In this document: positions 30,601 to 40,000 of the stretch, piece by piece | Position numbering within the stretch: position 1 is the stretch's first letter | How the letters are laid out: each line of letters opens with the position of its first letter | Origin: Sphingobacteriales bacterium | GTDB lineage: Bacteria > Bacteroidota > Bacteroidia > Sphingobacteriales > Sphingobacteriaceae | Length of the DNA: 41,251 nt | Direction of reading: 5' to 3' | Assembly (NCBI GenBank): GCA_004294495.1 | Contig: REAS01000045.1 | Span: 1-41,251, forward strand | Notes under the pieces: generated by a model | What the model saw: only the letters and a program-made list of their open reading frames with translations | Database searches by the model: none | What the model was told of the DNA's origin: nothing | Position numbers and translations under genes: made by a program

Positions 30601-31389
30601 GATGTTGATAAAGGTTTTGTATATAATATAGCAACTGCAAAGGCATCATCGCCAGGTAAAACCGATGATGTAACAGCAACATCAACCAGCGGTAACCCTG
30701 CAAAACCTACCGATATTATAGACCCCACTTGCCCAAAATGTACCGTAACGCCAATAGAACAAAAAAGCAAAATTGCGTTAATTAAAAAAGTTATAAATAC
30801 AGGAACGGGTGCTAATGGAACTTTTTTGGTAGGCGAAGTTATTAGATATTCGTTTACCATTACCAATTTGGGAAATTTAACTATAAACAATTTAGTTCTA
30901 ACCGATCCACTATTTTTAATACCCAACATTGCTTTACCAAGTACAACTTTGTTACCCAAAGCATCTATAACAGTAACTGGCGAATACACGGTAACAGCGG
31001 CTAATATTTCGGCGGGGTTAATAACTAACCAAGCGGTGGTTACAGGGTTAGATACAAAAAATGTTGTAGTTGAAGATAAATCGGGCACAACCAACGATAC
31101 TGATGACAAAACAGTTACCTCATTAGTTGACGGCTTTTTTATACCTAATGTATTTACCCCTAATGGCGATGGTATTAATGATACTTTCGAGATTGTAGGT
31201 TTACAAAATTACAGCAATGTAGAAATAGAAGTATTTAACCGTTGGGGTAACCAAGTGTATAAAAACCTAAACTACCAAAACCAGTGGCTAGCCGAAGGTT
31301 TAAACGAAGGAACTTACTACTACATTATTCAATTAAAAACCTTAACAAACAATAAAATTGTAAAAGGTTGGGTACTTATCAAACGCTAA
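27661..31389 (+). CDS. larger paralog: secreted DUF11-like repeat protein with T9SS type-B C-terminal domain
   Basis: 1242 aa; signal peptide; GEVED-like 'YVWVDFDNNGIYTSDEAI'; five DUF11-like modules; C-terminal 87 aa near-identical to the 25066 gene product. Confidence 0.93.
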   Translation: MKKNYSRYTILFSAVFYLFFANSIFASNVLFSKDFNSANSLPLKNNYLKTPLQINGIVFPITINPLVVPNLKVNQTADYVFSYLISNTKNTQVKSYVWVDFDNNGIYTSDEAILTTIPANALNFKATVNFPNASFIDKLKIGPLNIKFTTTSTTLIDDNSTPNLDERSTSLGIDGETETFTEKNISGISISGSVFIDGNSITDNVIFGTGVGIIEGTPLQAYLLDNTNAVISKSVFSLGGSFKFDNLYKGSYSIAVSLNNYAIGTTLGSIVSNLPLGWNLAAESYGSIGNLPLGIEPGLPNMQIPIITQTAPGGTDIFGVNFGINRTPVASNDEIATPINTRVDDCNLVANDNDPDGNQTIDKSSIILIDPQDGLKKTTVTLPNKGEFRVDAGGNVSFVPAMNFLGVAPVISYTVKDKAGIESNVALIKVVVKPVGVDDIQVLDAEVSSITINILNNDGISGILAVPAETFKNPDNVQGMVVNPNGEITFLFPPNQTVPNTYVYTYVLKTADGVYSDPITATIVVAYSPAITLVKTAVFNDTNNDGLAQAGETITYSFKVINTGNVDVINATVSDPKINLVNAAILPNLLKPGETGFLNIIPNIYTITPADILAGQVKNTATAKAFEPITKKNIISTSDAIVIFPILKLKLVKTSRIIDVNNNGFTDVGDKIEYTFTVTNLGTVSVINIGITDPKIGIFNEQITPSTLAPSEVGVLTSTSTYTITLADIIKGFVSNKATANGTNVQNTPVSAESENGNTTSVKDPACPTCTITEIIKEPRISLIKTSVFNDTNGDTFAQVGETITYTFKVKNTGNVTINNITINDAMLGMVNVPINPTNLAPSQEGTYTVVYVLTQANIDAGKVSNTAVAKGFDPSNNPVTDTSGTSVDNDSPTVIDIVPKPSLSLVKSSTIVDVNNNGINDAGDKINYTFKVTNTGNVTLTNITLTDVKAAVTGGPIVTLSPKAVDNTTFTATYTITQADVDKGFVYNIATAKASSPGKTDDVTATSTSGNPAKPTDIIDPTCPKCTVTPIEQKSKIALIKKVINTGTGANGTFLVGEVIRYSFTITNLGNLTINNLVLTDPLFLIPNIALPSTTLLPKASITVTGEYTVTAANISAGLITNQAVVTGLDTKNVVVEDKSGTTNDTDDKTVTSLVDGFFIPNVFTPNGDGINDTFEIVGLQNYSNVEIEVFNRWGNQVYKNLNYQNQWLAEGLNEGTYYYIIQLKTLTNNKIVKGWVLIKR

Positions 31390-31427
31390 TATTGTTTTTT
31401 TACAATCCTAAAATAGAAATTTTGAAA

Positions 31428-32435
31428 ATGCGAAATATAAAAAAAAATATAATCCTAGTTTTATTGTGTATTGCAAGTTACACCACGGCTAGTGCGCAAC
31501 AAAACATACAGTTTACACAATATATGTTTAACTCTTTAAGTGTAAATCCAGCTTATGCGGGTTATAAAGAAGAATGGTTTGTACAATCGGGTTTGCGTAC
31601 CCAATGGGTTGGGATAGATGGCGCACCCAAAACGGGCTCACTTTCTGTAGATGGAATTATTGATCCCGAGAATAAAAAAATGGGAATAGGTTTGCAGTTA
31701 ACGGGCGATAAGTTGGGCCCTCAATCGGCTGTTTCGGGATATTTAAATTATTCCTATCGCTTACAATTAGATCAATTTGATACCCAACGTTTAAGTTTTG
31801 GTTTAGGAGTTGGTATGACAAATTATACTTTGGATGGTAGCGTATTAAACTCAGTAATAAAAAACGACCCTACTGTGCCTACAACGCAATTTAGCAATTT
31901 TGTACCCGATGCCAGAATTGGGGTTTATTACAATACATCAAGGTTTTATGCAGGCTTATCTTTAACCGATTTATTTTCGGGGGGTACAGCAAGTAACTTT
32001 GTAGATATTAATTCGGTAAGTTATACTAACATAAGACGAAAACCCACTCTATACTTTATTTTAGGAACTTTACACAATTTAAATGAAGAGGTTAAAATTA
32101 GGCCTAGTGTTTTATTTAAAGATGATTTTAAAGGACCATCAAGTGTTGATATTAATACCATGTTAATTTTTAAAGATAAATTTTGGATTGGGGCATCGTA
32201 CCGTACTGGCTTAAATATTAAAGTAGAGAATTACAGCCAAGGGCAAATGTTAAGCAGTTTAAATTCAATATCAGGTGTTTTACAATTATTTGTTACCGAT
32301 GAATTAAGGGTGGGTTACTCATACGATTATGGCCTTAACAGCCTTAGAAACCAGCAAAGTGGATCTCACGAGCTTACCATAGGTTTAACCTTGCCACGTA
32401 AAAATCAACGTATTTTAAGTCCTCGTTACTTTTAA
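31428..32435 (+). CDS. PorP/SprF-family type IX secretion system membrane protein
   Basis: 'QNIQFTQYMFNSLSVNPAYAGYKEEWFVQSGLRTQWVGIDGAPKTGSLSVDG' typical PorP/SprF N-terminus; start ATG 31428 gives a signal peptide. Confidence 0.93.
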   Translation: MRNIKKNIILVLLCIASYTTASAQQNIQFTQYMFNSLSVNPAYAGYKEEWFVQSGLRTQWVGIDGAPKTGSLSVDGIIDPENKKMGIGLQLTGDKLGPQSAVSGYLNYSYRLQLDQFDTQRLSFGLGVGMTNYTLDGSVLNSVIKNDPTVPTTQFSNFVPDARIGVYYNTSRFYAGLSLTDLFSGGTASNFVDINSVSYTNIRRKPTLYFILGTLHNLNEEVKIRPSVLFKDDFKGPSSVDINTMLIFKDKFWIGASYRTGLNIKVENYSQGQMLSSLNSISGVLQLFVTDELRVGYSYDYGLNSLRNQQSGSHELTIGLTLPRKNQRILSPRYF

Positions 32436-32478
32436 TTAAAGCAAATTAAATTCATTTAAATTTATTAAAATCAATAAA

Positions 32479-34431
32479 ATGAACAAAATATATCTAACAT
32501 TTATTTTAGTTTTTATTCTAGCAATAGCAAATACAAATTTTCTCTACAGTCAGGATGGAGACAATTTTCAAAAAAAAGCCGATAAAGCTTACGCATCTTA
32601 TAATTATAAAGCCGCAAGTGAAATGTATGTTCAACTTTCGCAAAATGAAATATTTAAAGTTAGAAATTTAACCCGATTAGCAGACTGTTATGTAAAGTTA
32701 AATAACACCCAAACTGCCGAAAAAATTTACGAACAGTTAGCCGTACTAACACAAAATAGTGCCGATGTACTAAAACCCTATGCAATGGTACTTAAAGCAA
32801 ACGCAAAGTATTTACAGGCCAAACAAGTATTTATTGATTATATTGGTGCATCTAAAGATACAGTATCTGTATTAACAGATTTGATAGGATGCGATTCGGC
32901 TATTATTTGGATGGCCAAACCAACAACACATAAAATTGTAAACCAAAATGCAGTAAATACCAACCTTTCAAACTTTGGTGTATTTGCCAATAATAAAAAA
33001 GCATATTTTGTTACCGAAGCAAAGCCAACTTCAAAAAAGAATCAATATAAACGAACAGGGAACTCTTTTCTAAAAATTTACAAAGCAGATATTTCTAAAG
33101 ATTTTTCTATCATCAATCCCAAACTAGATAGTGCAATTTACAATACAGAGAAATATCATAATGGGCCTTTAATAACCAATAAAGCAGGCAACAAGTTTTT
33201 TGTTACCTCTAATCATGAAGGAAAAAAGGGTAAAAAGATTAAACAAAATAAAATAAGGTTTAGAAACAATAATCTTGAATTGAGTATTTATACTTTAAGT
33301 GGTGGAAAGTTTACTTCCGAAGCTTTTAAATACAACAACGTAAAATTATATTCGGTAGGGCAGGCCGCTTTAAGTAACGATGAGCAAACCTTGTATTTTA
33401 CATCTGATATGCCAGGTGGTTTTGGTGGTACCGATATTTGGTTTAGTAACCTAACCAGCGAAGGTAAATGGGATAAACCACAAAATGCCGGTGGTGATAT
33501 TAACACAGCTGCTAGTGAAATGTACCCAACAATTACCGCCGATACTTTGTTTTTTGCAAGTAATGGGCACATTGGTATGGGTGGCTTAGATATTTTTAGA
33601 GCTATTGGCAGTAAAAATAATTGGATAAATGTAAATAATCTTAAATACCCTATAAATTCATCGGTTGATGATTTTTCTTATTCAATTTACAATCTTTCAC
33701 AAGATACTACAAACGGTTACCTTTCATCAAACCGTTTGGTTGGTTACGGTAACGATGATATTTTTGCGTTTACATTTATTAAAGAAAAACCTCCAGTATT
33801 TGCAGTACAGGGTAAAATATTAAAAAAACCAACTACAGTTTCATTACCCGGTACTAAAGTATCGTTATACGAAAATGGCATTAAAGTGGTTGACAATGTA
33901 AGTACTAACCCCGATGGAAGCTACGCCTTTAACCTAAAACCCGAGACCGATTACGCATTGATTGCAAAAAAACAAAAATTTCAGTCCGATTCGGTTTTAT
34001 TAAGCACAAAAGGTTTAAAAAAGTCTCAAATTTTTAATGTTGACTTAAGTTTAGACTCTTTATTTGAAATTAATAAAGTTATTAATCTTGCAAATATTTA
34101 TTATGATTTTGATAAAGATGATATTAGACCAGATGCAGCAAACGTACTTGATGGTTTAGTACAAACCATGATAGATAACCCAACTTTAAAAATAGAATTG
34201 AGGTCACATACTGATAGTAGGGCAAATGATAAATATAACCTTAAACTTTCGCAGCGTAGGGCAACCTCGGCCGTTAACTACATTATTGGGCGTGGTATAA
34301 ATTCAAAACGAATTACTGCCAAAGGTTATGGTGAAAAAGTGTTGGTTAATAAATGTAAAAACAATGTTGAGTGTACCGATGAGCAACATCAAGCCAACAG
34401 GCGCACCGATTTTAGAATATTGAAGTTTTAA
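32479..34431 (+). CDS. PorE-like protein: TPR, PD40/WD40 propeller, CRD-like domain and OmpA peptidoglycan-binding domain
   Basis: TPR 'KADKAYASYNYKAASEMYVQL', propeller 'LSNDEQTLYFTSDMPGGFGGTDIWFSN', CRD-like 'VSLPGTKVSLYENG', OmpA 'IYYDFDKDDIRPDAANVLDGLV...LRSHTDSRANDKYNLKLSQRRA'. Confidence 0.92.
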   Translation: MNKIYLTFILVFILAIANTNFLYSQDGDNFQKKADKAYASYNYKAASEMYVQLSQNEIFKVRNLTRLADCYVKLNNTQTAEKIYEQLAVLTQNSADVLKPYAMVLKANAKYLQAKQVFIDYIGASKDTVSVLTDLIGCDSAIIWMAKPTTHKIVNQNAVNTNLSNFGVFANNKKAYFVTEAKPTSKKNQYKRTGNSFLKIYKADISKDFSIINPKLDSAIYNTEKYHNGPLITNKAGNKFFVTSNHEGKKGKKIKQNKIRFRNNNLELSIYTLSGGKFTSEAFKYNNVKLYSVGQAALSNDEQTLYFTSDMPGGFGGTDIWFSNLTSEGKWDKPQNAGGDINTAASEMYPTITADTLFFASNGHIGMGGLDIFRAIGSKNNWINVNNLKYPINSSVDDFSYSIYNLSQDTTNGYLSSNRLVGYGNDDIFAFTFIKEKPPVFAVQGKILKKPTTVSLPGTKVSLYENGIKVVDNVSTNPDGSYAFNLKPETDYALIAKKQKFQSDSVLLSTKGLKKSQIFNVDLSLDSLFEINKVINLANIYYDFDKDDIRPDAANVLDGLVQTMIDNPTLKIELRSHTDSRANDKYNLKLSQRRATSAVNYIIGRGINSKRITAKGYGEKVLVNKCKNNVECTDEQHQANRRTDFRILKF

Positions 34432-34450
34432 TTTAAAAAATAATAACCTT

Positions 34451-34487
34451 AAATGCGGAGTGTAAACATACATTTCGCATTTTTTTT
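34451..34487 (+). terminator. intrinsic terminator closing the T9SS cassette
   Basis: AAATGCGGAGTGTA / AACA / TACATTTCGCATTT (14-bp stem with two G-U pairs) running into a T tract. Confidence 0.85.
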
Positions 34488-34567
34488 GCTATAATTTTTT
34501 TCTTGTTTGATTTAATTTTTATTTATAATTGACAGCCTAACAAAACTTTAAAAACAAATACAGCAAA

Positions 34568-35482
34568 GTGCTATCAATACAAAACATTTCTAAGCATTAT
34601 GCCCAACATACGGCTTTAAATAAGGTAAGTATGGAGGTGCAGAGAGGTCAAATATTTGGCTTGCTTGGGCCAAATGGTGCTGGTAAAACATCGTTAATTC
34701 GTATTATTAACCAAATTACAGCACCTGATGAGGGACAAATTTTTTTTAACGATAAAAAACTCAACCAATCCCATATTGCTAAAATTGGTTACTTGCCCGA
34801 AGAACGCGGCTTGTACAAAAAAATGGAAATTGGAGAGCAATTAATTTATTTGGCAAGGTTAAAAGGGTTAACCCGAGCGGATGCATTCGCTAAAACAAAA
34901 TACTGGTTTATCAAAATGGAAATGGAAACCTGGTGGAAAAAAAAGGTTGAAGACTTATCTAAAGGCATGCAGCAAAAGGTGCAGTTTGTAGCATCTATTT
35001 TACACCAACCCGAGCTAATTATTTTAGACGAACCTTTCTCGGGGTTTGATCCTGTAAATGCCGAGGTTATTAAAAACGAAATTTTAGAACTTAATAAACA
35101 AGGAGCAACTTTAATTTTCTCTACTCACCGTATGGAATCGGTTGAAACCCTTTGCCAACACATTGTAATACTTAATAAAGCGCATAAAATATTAGATGGT
35201 AACCTAAACGAAATACGTAACAGCTACCGCAACAGTAGTTTTAAAATTGTGGTTGATAATCCCTTTACCCAAACTAATTTCGAAAATTTTGAAATTTTAA
35301 GCACCACTTTTTTAAATGAATGTTGGCAATATTACATCAAATTAAATGAAGCGGCTAATCTAAATCAGGTTTTGTTATCAATTATTCCGCAAACACAAAT
35401 AATTAGTGTACAAGAAATTATCCCATCAATTAACGATATTTTTATTGAGAGGGTAACCCCAAAAGCAGGAAGTTATGCGTAA
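34568..35482 (+). CDS. ABC-2 type transporter ATP-binding protein (NatA-like)
   Basis: 'GLLGPNGAGKTSLIRIINQI', 'LSKGMQQKVQFVASILHQPELIILDEPFSGFDP'; GTG start. Confidence 0.94.
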   Translation: MLSIQNISKHYAQHTALNKVSMEVQRGQIFGLLGPNGAGKTSLIRIINQITAPDEGQIFFNDKKLNQSHIAKIGYLPEERGLYKKMEIGEQLIYLARLKGLTRADAFAKTKYWFIKMEMETWWKKKVEDLSKGMQQKVQFVASILHQPELIILDEPFSGFDPVNAEVIKNEILELNKQGATLIFSTHRMESVETLCQHIVILNKAHKILDGNLNEIRNSYRNSSFKIVVDNPFTQTNFENFEILSTTFLNECWQYYIKLNEAANLNQVLLSIIPQTQIISVQEIIPSINDIFIERVTPKAGSYA

Positions 35483-36788
35483 AGTCTTTTTAATTATAAG
35501 CCGCGAATACTTATCAAGAGTGCAAAAAAAATCATTTTTAATAATGACTTTTTTAGTACCCACTTTACTTATAGCAATGTATGCTATAATCTTTTTAATT
35601 TTTGTAAAGGGAGATAATGAAGTGCAACAGGTAAAAGTATTAGATAAAAGCGGGATATTTAACAATCATTTTAAGAACCAAAAAAATCTTAATTTTACCT
35701 ATATTGATTATGCTTTAGTAATTGCAAAGAAAAATTTGAATCAACATAAAGAAAGCTTTTTACTTTACATTGATGCCAATTATGCAAAAAACGGTAACAT
35801 TCAAATACTATCTCAAAAAAAACCTGGTTTAAATTTGATTACAGATATTGAAAATCAAATGCAAACCATATTACAAACGCAAAGACTTTTAGCTGCAGGT
35901 ATTGATACTGCGGTTTTAAACCAAGCAGAGGCTCAGTTTAGCATTACCGCAAAGCAAATATCAGAAGAAGGTGAGAAAGATACAAGTATTGGTGCAACTG
36001 CAATAATTGGATTTGTTACTTCTTTTTTAATATACATGGCATTGTTTATTTACGGGGCGCAAGTTATGCGTGGCGTAATTGAAGAAAAATCAAACCGTAT
36101 TATCGAAGTTATTGTATCATCGGTAAAGCCTTTTCAGCTTATGTTGGGAAAAATTTTAGGGATTGGTGCTGTTGGTTTAACTCAGTTTTTATTGTGGATA
36201 ATACTTTCAACTAGTTTAACTAGTGCAGCAAGTTTTGTATTGGTAACCGATGGCGGAAATATTAAAGATAAAATCGCCCAAAAAAGTGTGACAACTAATG
36301 GTGATAATAAAGTGAATGAACTCCCAAATAATCCTATCAACAATGTAATGAAAGCTATTGATACCCTCGATTTTGTTTATATAATTAGTTGTTTTTTATT
36401 TTATTTTATTGGCGGATATTTAATTTATAGTGCATTATTTGCTGCTGTTGGCTCGGCAGTTGATAACGAAACCGAAACCCAGCAATTTATGCTGCCTATT
36501 ACTTTGCCCCTAATTTTTACATTTATAATTGGGATGAATGTAATTATAAACAATCCTGATAGTTCGCTAGCATTTTGGTTATCAATTATTCCGTTTACAT
36601 CGCCCATAGCAATGATGATACGCATACCGTTTGGCGTACCAAATTGCCAGTTAGCGCTTTCTGTGGTTTTATTGGTGGCAGGTTTTGTGTTTACCACTTG
36701 GGTAGCATCACGCATTTATAGGGTAGGTATTTTAATGTATGGCAAAAAAGTATCTTACAAAGAACTTGTTAAATGGTTTTTTTACTAA
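35475..36788 (+). CDS. ABC-2 type transporter permease (NatB-like)
   Basis: TM-rich; 'YGAQVMRGVIEEKSNRIIEVIVSSVKPFQLMLGKILGIGAVGLTQFLLW'; overlaps the ATPase gene by 8 nt. Confidence 0.93.
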   Translation: MRKVFLIISREYLSRVQKKSFLIMTFLVPTLLIAMYAIIFLIFVKGDNEVQQVKVLDKSGIFNNHFKNQKNLNFTYIDYALVIAKKNLNQHKESFLLYIDANYAKNGNIQILSQKKPGLNLITDIENQMQTILQTQRLLAAGIDTAVLNQAEAQFSITAKQISEEGEKDTSIGATAIIGFVTSFLIYMALFIYGAQVMRGVIEEKSNRIIEVIVSSVKPFQLMLGKILGIGAVGLTQFLLWIILSTSLTSAASFVLVTDGGNIKDKIAQKSVTTNGDNKVNELPNNPINNVMKAIDTLDFVYIISCFLFYFIGGYLIYSALFAAVGSAVDNETETQQFMLPITLPLIFTFIIGMNVIINNPDSSLAFWLSIIPFTSPIAMMIRIPFGVPNCQLALSVVLLVAGFVFTTWVASRIYRVGILMYGKKVSYKELVKWFFY

Positions 36789-36976
36789 GTATGTTTATTG
36801 TTTTTTAGTTAGTGTAAAGCACTTGATTTTTTTTTTATAATTATATTTCCCCAATGTATATAAAATTTTTACACTACTGCTTTCAAATTTCGCTATGTAT
36901 TTAATAAATTTAATTCTCATTATAGCAAAATTTTATATCTTAGAATATTATAACCAATAATCTTTACTTACTTATT

Positions 36977-36994
36977 TTAAGCAATATTGCTTAA
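36977..36994. promoter_or_regulatory. 18-bp perfect palindrome TTAAGCAATATTGCTTAA, candidate operator
   Basis: Perfect dyad centred 47.5 nt upstream of the 37033 ATG, with flanking CTTA/TAAG extension. Confidence 0.5.
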
Positions 36995-37032
36995 TTTTAA
37001 GTATAAACTTTTTTATTAATATTTTTAATACT

Positions 37033-40000
37033 ATGTGTTTTTTGAAAAAAACAACCATTTGCTTATTTACAATTTTTTTATTGGTTGTTGCAAACCATAC
37101 CTATGCTAAAGATTTTTTTGTATCGGCAGCAAATACCCAATTAGGCGATGGTAGTTTAGCAAATCCTTTTAAAACCATTCAACAAGCTGCTGATGTTGCC
37201 CAACCCGGCGATGTAGTAAATATTAGAACTGGAATTTACCGTGAAGAAGTAAAAATGGCTACCGATGGTGTAACTTACCAATCGTACTTAAACGAAAGCG
37301 TAACCATAAACGGTACCGAAATGCTAAAAAACTGGACACAAATACCCAAAAGTGCAGTTTACCAAACTACAATGGATTTTAATGCGCCCGATAACGAAAG
37401 TTTACGCCATCCCAGCAATCAATTATTTGTGGATCAAAAAATGATTCAGTTTGCAAGATGGCCAAACCAAACATCAAACAACCTTTGCATACCAACCGAT
37501 GCTATTGCCGAAGATATTAGTGTAGCAGGTAATTTTGTGACTTTTACTGTTGCAAGTTTTAACGAACCGGATGGACGTTGGGTAGGAGCAACCATTTTTT
37601 TAAACTTATCTATAAGTGGTAATGATGGACAGGGATGGACAGGACAGGTTACAGCAACAAGCCAAGCTAACCATACAATAACATTTAATAATAGAGCAAA
37701 GCCAAACCTACAATATGGCCCATACCAAATGGGCGAACAAACCGAGTTTTATTTATTTAACCCAACTATGGCTGGGGTTGAAGCAACAGGAGGTGTAACC
37801 GCATTATTAAGTCCAGGCGAATGGTGGAAAAGTGGTAATGCTGTATATGTTTGTACGCCCAATGGTTTAGCACCATCAGAAGATATTTTTGGGAATAACC
37901 TTGTGGAGGCAAAAAAAAGAAAATTCGCTTTTACTAGCAGTAGCGCAACCGATAACCGAAGCGATTATACCATTAAAAAATTAAATCTGTTTGCTTGTAC
38001 CATTTCAACCGATATTTTTTCTGATTTACGTAATAACACAATTGTTGATGATGCACATAATATTACATTTGATGGTCTAAATGCAAAGTATTTAACTCAT
38101 TTTACAAATTCGGGAGGTAATTGGCAAAGTCAGTGGTATGGTCGGTCGGGCTTTATTATGAGTGGTAGAAACAACGTAATTAAAAATTGTAATATTCAAT
38201 ACTCGGCAGGGCCAGGTATTTGTTTGTTAGGTACAGGTAATAAAATATTAAACAACACCATTTCCGAAGTAAATTACGCTTGCAGTAATGCTGGGGCAAT
38301 AAGCACTTCATATGTCTGTATTGATGGGGAGATAGGCTACAACAATATTTTTAATACAACCGTTATGGGTATTAATTTTGGTGGTCTTACCAACTCCGAT
38401 TCTAATAAAAAGGGTATTGGCCGCATACACCATAACCGAATTTACGATTGCCTACTGCGCAGTAATGATAGTGGCTATATTGATGCTACGGGTATTGAGG
38501 GCAACTGGGGTCGTATGGATCATAATTTCCTATATAAAACCTTTAGCCCTAAAGGTAGATACCCAAAAGCAGCTTATGGGTTTTATTTTGATTTTAACCC
38601 CGGTAAATGGTTTGTAGATCATAATGTTGTTTACGGCATAGAAGAATCCATGCTAATAAATACATCAAATCTGTTGTCTATTTATAACAATACATTTATT
38701 AGCCCTAATTCATCGGAGGGTAACATTGAAGATTCATTTAATTATGGTATAGGTGATACTATTCGCAATAACATATTAAGCACTCCACAAATATCTTCAT
38801 CTATTTCAAGTGCAATTGTAAGTAATAACCTTTTAAGTGCCAATTCAAAAGCAAATGCACTTTTTCAAAACGCACCACAAAGAAATTATCAGTTAAAAAA
38901 TACGGCAACGGATGCTATTGATAAAGGTGTAAATTATTTTACTTTTAACGACCTATACACAGGAAACGTAGATTTAGGTGCTTATGAATATGGTACAACC
39001 CCTTGGACTGTTGGCCCTACTACCAATTTACCGCCAACAATAATACCTAATAGTGGCGATTTTGTAAATAGTACCCCTGTAAACTTTAAAACAGATATAT
39101 TTGGCACTAACGTTACCATCAGATATACCATTAATGGTACTACACCTAATTTAAACTCACCCATATTTACCCAACCCTTTACAATTACCGATACATCTTT
39201 AGTAAAAGCAATTGTTTTTGTTGATAATGTGGCGGTTACAGAAATAGCTTCGGCTAATATTTATGTTACTCAATTAGCTGATATACTTCCAATTGACGTA
39301 ATCATATCTAAACCAACGGGCACTTACCCTGTACAAACTTTTGTAACTATAAGTAGTACAGGTCCCGATGTTAAAGAAATAAGATACACACTTGATGGCA
39401 CCGAGCCAACTAAATATTCGTTAAATTATGGTGGAAGTTTGATTGTTATAAATGAAACTACAACAATAAAAGCAAAAGCCTTTGGTAAACTAATTACAAG
39501 TGATATTAAAACGGCGATTTTTACTATTGTAGGGCCAACCGTAAATATATCACCTAATGGCGGCGTTGTAGAAGCGCAAACAACAGTAACTTTAACACCA
39601 TCGCACTTTGGTAGCACCATATATTTTACTTTAGATGGTTCAATACCTACAACAGCATCAACAATTTATACAAACCCAATAAACATTAATAACACTACAA
39701 CAATTAATGCTATCGCTACTAGTAATAATTTAATAGGAGATGTTGCAACTGCATCTTTTGTAACTTCAAGCTTACAAAATGTTGTCTTTTCGCCCAGTGG
39801 CGGTAATTTTATTGATAATGTTGGTGTTTCCCTTACTACAGGCATAAGTAATGCAACCATTTATTATACCACAAACGGGGAAACTCCTACCACATTATCA
39901 ACGCTTTATAATAGCCAACCTATAAAAGTAGAACAAACCCAAACAATAAAAGCATTAGCTATATCAAATACAGTGGTTGGTAACGTTACACAAGCAGTAT

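Noticed and set aside
30444-31109. 221-aa minus-strand ORF
   Set aside because: Antisense to repetitive DUF11-like modules; lacks a signal, domain or promoter.
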